From the NCBI GenBank assembly GCA_030761205.1, contig JAULJL010000005.1, positions 2,815,501 through 2,879,500 of the forward strand: DNA of 64,000 nt, read 5' to 3'. This DNA is from Fremontodendron californicum (lineage: Eukaryota; Streptophyta; Magnoliopsida; Malvales; Malvaceae). The position numbers were made by a program, and so were the translations under genes. Each line of letters starts with the position of its first letter. Positions within the stretch are counted from its first letter, which is position 1. Positions 60,346-64,000 of the stretch are shown here, piece after piece. The notes below the pieces were generated by a model. It worked only from the letters and a program-made list of their open reading frames with translations. It was not told the DNA's origin and ran no database searches.

Positions 60346-60833
60346 CAGGTTTACCGAAAAGTATGGGAAGGATTGTTTTATCTGCATTGATCCAGCTTCA
60401 AATTCAGTGCTGGTGCCTGTGGTAGTGAAAAATGGTGAAAAAATTGGGGAGGATCACAAGTCATTGAGCATGACAAACTTGTTATTGTATATTCCAATAA
60501 CAGAAATACTATGTAATATTATTCAGCATGACTTTCTCTAGAGAAAAATTGGTTTTGAAAATAAGTAGTATCTATGTAATGTTATTGCAATTCATCATCA
60601 TTGAGTGTGATTTATGCTCGCAATAATAAAGCTGCAGAAGGCTAAAGGTTGCTGTCAACATTTGCAATGAAATTACATTTCTTGATCGTGAAAGAAAAAA
60701 ACAGTAGCTCTGATTCCCCTTTGGAAACATAATGAGATACTATATTTTCAACAGAAAATGCAACATATAGCTAATGTCAATCAGTCTTCAACACCCACAA
60801 TATGAATGAAGTCTTGATATCAAGCACATAAAC

Positions 60834-60835
<2 letters not shown>

Positions 60836-60863
<28 letters not shown>
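60836..60863. repeat. (GA)n microsatellite
   Basis: About 14 GA repeats, ten bases before MITE copy 10. Confidence 0.9.
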
Positions 60864-60864
<1 letters not shown>

Positions 60865-60872
60865 CAAAGATT

Positions 60873-61040
60873 TTATGTTGTTTCGATTTTTCATTGTTTT
60901 TTAAATATCTATGTTCAATATAAATCCGAACATTGATATGAAGATATGATCCTTTAAAGATTCTTTAAATATATGAAAATCTTAAAAAAAAATTAAATAT
61001 ATTCATATCGAACACTTACATTCGTATCCGAATAACATAG
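60873..61040 (-). mobile_element. hAT-like MITE copy 10
   Basis: 168 bp, TTATGTTGTTTCGATTT to CGTATCCGAATAACATAG. Flanks CAAAGATT (60865-60872) and CAAAGAGT (61041-61048) match at 7 of 8 bases. Confidence 0.82.
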
Positions 61041-61247
61041 CAAAGAGTACATACAGAAAAGCCAAATTTTATGTGAAGCAGAAATGCTTTACTCCTGTTG
61101 AATTCATTAAACAGCCAACTAATGACTTTGTCCATAAATAGAAAATATTGTTACAGAAAAGGACATTGTAATGACCTATTTTCCAACATTCTTCCTAACA
61201 CTATTCCTAATTCATAGGACTGTCTGAAAGCGTTTGATACAACAGAA

Positions 61248-63163
61248 TTAAGTTGGAACAACATAGAAGCTTTCATCCTGAACTTCACTCCATAATAATG
61301 AAGTGAGAACTGCAAGTGCAACTATAATGAAAAAGAGCCCAAAAAACATTTTAGAAGCTGTCTTCTTACGAACTTTCTCATTGTGCAACTCTTGAGTTTC
61401 AGTTTTATTCATAGGAACTGCCTCATGAAACCCTTGGACATCAACATCAGCAGGACTGTCATCAGTTGATGACACAGATTCAGAGACACCTTCAAATTCC
61501 TCACCATCAGTATAAAAATGTCCGTTCCCTTCGACCTCATGGATCATATTACGCCGAAAACTATTATGGTTTGTCGTTGGACTACATCCAAATTTCTCCG
61601 AACATGGACTTATGAACCTTCTGGATTGTTTCTCAGAGTAATCTGAGTTCAAATCATTAGGATCTTGAAGAGAGTGGATGAGCTTCCTTGGAGTTGTAAA
61701 GAGGTTTTCTACGTTAATCCGAGAACGTGACCTCTGAAGCACAAAAAGTAACAATGTAAATGCAGTTTATAGAGGTGATAATATCCAACAGAACCAAAAA
61801 TAAAATAACTGGACCAAATCTAAATAGACAATCTTGAACATTTTACCTGAGGACTGGGAGTAGCACTTCTTGGTAGCCTGTTTCTAGGACTTCTATGCAA
61901 GAATCCTGAAAATTCGTCCGTGAACTCTGATCCATGATTGCTAAATTCGTGATGATCAGAAGGTGAATCACATAAGGAACGTTCTCGAGCCATCGCAGAG
62001 AACAAACCATCCTTAAGAGATACATCTACACCTCCATTTTCATATCTCCAAAGCTTCCGATTCACACTCCTCTGATCATATTCCATGTTGCAAGAAATTT
62101 GAGTCATTGAACCCGGTGACTCGAGCAAGGAATCATATTCCATAAAGGAATCGAGCGTCTGTGATTCGGGTGAAGCAGTTGCAGGAGATCTATCACCATT
62201 AGTGGCTAAGTTCCTTCTACGAATATGATTTGATCCAGTAACTGAACCACAACTATTCTCAAATTTTGACCCTTCCTCTTGTGCTATTTTCTTTGCAGTT
62301 TGAGAAGCTTCATAAGCAGCCCCTTTAACATAAGCCATCTGATCAGATTGACACTTCTCCATCTCTTCGATAATCAAATCTACCTCTGAAAATATGCTCC
62401 TAGGATCCAAACACTTCATCAAGAAATTTATCATTTGTATTGCTGAAAATCGTTTCTGAGAATTACCTTCTGCAAGCCCAGCATTTGATAATCTCAAGCC
62501 GGATTTTATTAACAATCTAGCATATGCCTCCACAATCAGAGCATTATGCTTTGCTAAAGCCATAACCAGGCCCATATGTGCATTCGTCTGAGTAGATTTC
62601 TCCTCCAAAGCCCCAGCCACATTTTGACAAACCTTGTTGACCATCTCATCAGAAGCAAACCGCCAGTTATCGGATTCTACAAGGGCCTTCAAACAAAGAG
62701 CTGCCCCGGAGCTCAAGCTTTCTTGGGAACCCAAAAGAGATTCCGAAAGAGGCTTACAAAGTGAGTGAATTATATGCCTCTTCTTATCTTCTGGAGTGGA
62801 TGGATCAATCCCATATCTTGCAATTGCAGGTACCACCTTTGAACATGCTTGTTGTAGAGGGAAGGACCCTGCACTTGAAGCTAATGTCTTGATAATAGTC
62901 GACATTATACTATCAATCTGAGGAACAATCTTCACACCATGGACACGAGCAAGAACCTCGTAGAGCGAAATTGTGTATTCGCCAGACACGCAACCGGTTT
63001 CTTTGGTCTCAGAAACTTGAGCAAGAAAGACCGGTATTGCCTTTGAATCCAAGTCTCTCACATATGATTTCAGTGCTTTCATTGCTGATTTTCGACTATC
63101 AGCATCTTTATCAAGATTGGCTAATTCTCGCCGCAATATTGGGCTAAGATTTCTACCCATCAT
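61248..63163 (-). CDS. SINE2: SINE2-type nuclear-envelope armadillo-repeat protein (KASH-like tail)
   Basis: Two coding exons, 63163-61847 and 61733-61248, join at phase 0 to 600 residues. The N-terminal half is ARM-like helical sequence (MMGRNLSPILRRELANLDKD, then VSGEYTISLYEVLARVHG and KVVPAIARYGIDPSTPEDKK). The middle is Ser-rich and disordered. The C-terminus is a single membrane segment (MFFGLFFIIVALAVLTSLLW) ending in VVPT. The VVPT tail is the known SUN-binding terminus of SINE1/SINE2, outer nuclear-membrane proteins that bind actin and, through SUN proteins, the inner membrane. At3g03970 (SINE2) is the likely homologue, from memory; SINE1 is the alternative. A leader intron probably occupies 63168-63964, so the first exon runs to or past the window end. 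Confidence 0.92.
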
Positions 63164-63167
63164 TTAC

Positions 63168-63964
63168 CTGAAAACGCAGAAAGAGATAAGCCATTTAACT
63201 AAAAAGTTAAAAAGAAAAAATGGAGTTGCCCGAAAATGAGTTGATAAGATTACATGTTTGAGTGTTTTATCATTTTATGCAAACAAATGCAAAAGTTTTC
63301 TTCAAATAGTAGTAAATAAAAGGTTTGTTATTTGAAAACAGCTATCTTAACATCCTAACTTAATACTGAAGAAACTGAGAAAAAGACAATACACTCATTT
63401 CTTAGAACTGAATCAAGCAAAATATCTAATAACCAGTTGAATACAAAATAAGAAGAAATCTAAGTTTAAAGTTAGGATTTCCCACTACTTTCCTATATTT
63501 TCCTATGAATCTAAAACTAAATTAAACCTTCTTGATCTGGAAAATTAACTAAATTTTTTTCATTATTACATCATAAAAACAACCTATCTCAAAATTTTCT
63601 TAAAGCACGACATGCATATAAAAGAACACAAAAGATCTGAAATTTAAAGAGCAAAATCACAAAACAAGAACCAAAAATTAGAAAAGCCTCTTCCTCTCTA
63701 TGAGTAAAATTAAAACAGAAAGGCAAAATATTATTGAGCAAAATGGGTATTTAGATACAAGCTAACAAAATCTATAAAAATGCAAAGACAACAAAAATAA
63801 TTCAAAATCAAATCCAAAAGAGCAGCAAATTTTAATCTGTTTCTGAAGTGATAAAGCAATTAAAAAATAAATCAAATTTATGAAAAGGGTGATTCAGATT
63901 TTGCTCTAGAACTACAAAAATGAACTAAAATTACTATAAGAATAAATAATAAAAAAAATCCTAC
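63168..63964 (-). other. Probable leader intron of the SINE2-type gene
   Basis: On the minus strand a donor AAAG|GTAGG near 63964 and an acceptor TTTTCAG ending at 63168 bound an AT-rich region without coding sequence. The leader exon continues to the window end. Confidence 0.5.
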
Positions 63965-64000
63965 CTTTCAATTTTTTCTCACTCTTCTCAGTCTTCTTCT

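Larger units (their letters stand above)
58883..61247. other. Intergenic between convergent YTH and SINE2 genes
   Basis: The YTH 3'UTR runs to about 59340. Then come a MITE (59583-59768), a CGTGTCGTG-type dispersed repeat (60121-60345), a GA microsatellite (60836-60863) and another MITE (60873-61040). Short open frames here overlap the repeats and are not credible genes. Confidence 0.55.

Overview
This window is nuclear DNA of a flowering plant. The genes have many short introns with GT-AG borders, the gaps between genes are AT-rich, and the gene families (NLR, RLP, DC1, DUF4220, ECT/YTH, SINE2, MLK kinase) are plant families. Gene content and repeats suggest a eudicot, perhaps a malvid such as cotton or cacao. 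That placement is inference from memory; no search was run.

Layout. 1-4.8 kb is the 5' part of a decayed Ty3/gypsy (chromovirus-type) retrotransposon on the minus strand. 5-5.7 kb is an AT-rich higher-order repeat. 5.9-8.4 kb (minus) holds a B3-domain exon pair next to a frameshifted Helitron protein fragment. 10.8-13.5 kb (minus) is a DUF4220/DUF594 membrane protein. 14.4-15.5 kb (minus) is a DC1 zinc-finger protein. 17.1-21.2 kb (plus) is an unusual NLR carrying three tandem NB segments. 22.1-23.0 kb is a degenerate ~127-bp tandem array.

A conserved gene block follows: a J-domain plastid protein (plus), a two-exon 84-aa membrane protein (minus), a broken MFAP1 spliceosome gene (minus), a LINE relic, NAD-glutamate dehydrogenase (plus, nine exons), an RLP46-like receptor protein (minus), a MUT9-like/PPK kinase (minus, sixteen coding exons), an ADP-glucose phosphorylase-type GalT protein (plus), an ECT-type YTH m6A reader (plus), and a SINE2-type nuclear-envelope protein (minus, with its first leader exon at the window edge). 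From memory, this order matches two duplicated Arabidopsis blocks, At5g18140-At5g18200 and At3g03910-At3g03970, with RLP46 and MFAP1 as additions.

The most striking signals not explained by standard gene calls are four. First, ten copies of one short inverted-repeat element (about 137-187 bp when full length, ends CTATGTTACTCGGACTC) lie across the window, and most full copies are flanked by 8-bp target duplications; several sit in introns. Second, a ~540-bp near-perfect foldback element with a 9-bp target duplication is inserted inside one of those copies. Third, the NLR has two degenerate NB repeats ahead of one intact one. Fourth, a B3 domain is associated with a Helitron relic. The genes do not form one pathway. 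Exon borders were read by eye from splice consensus, reading frame and family knowledge, without transcript data.
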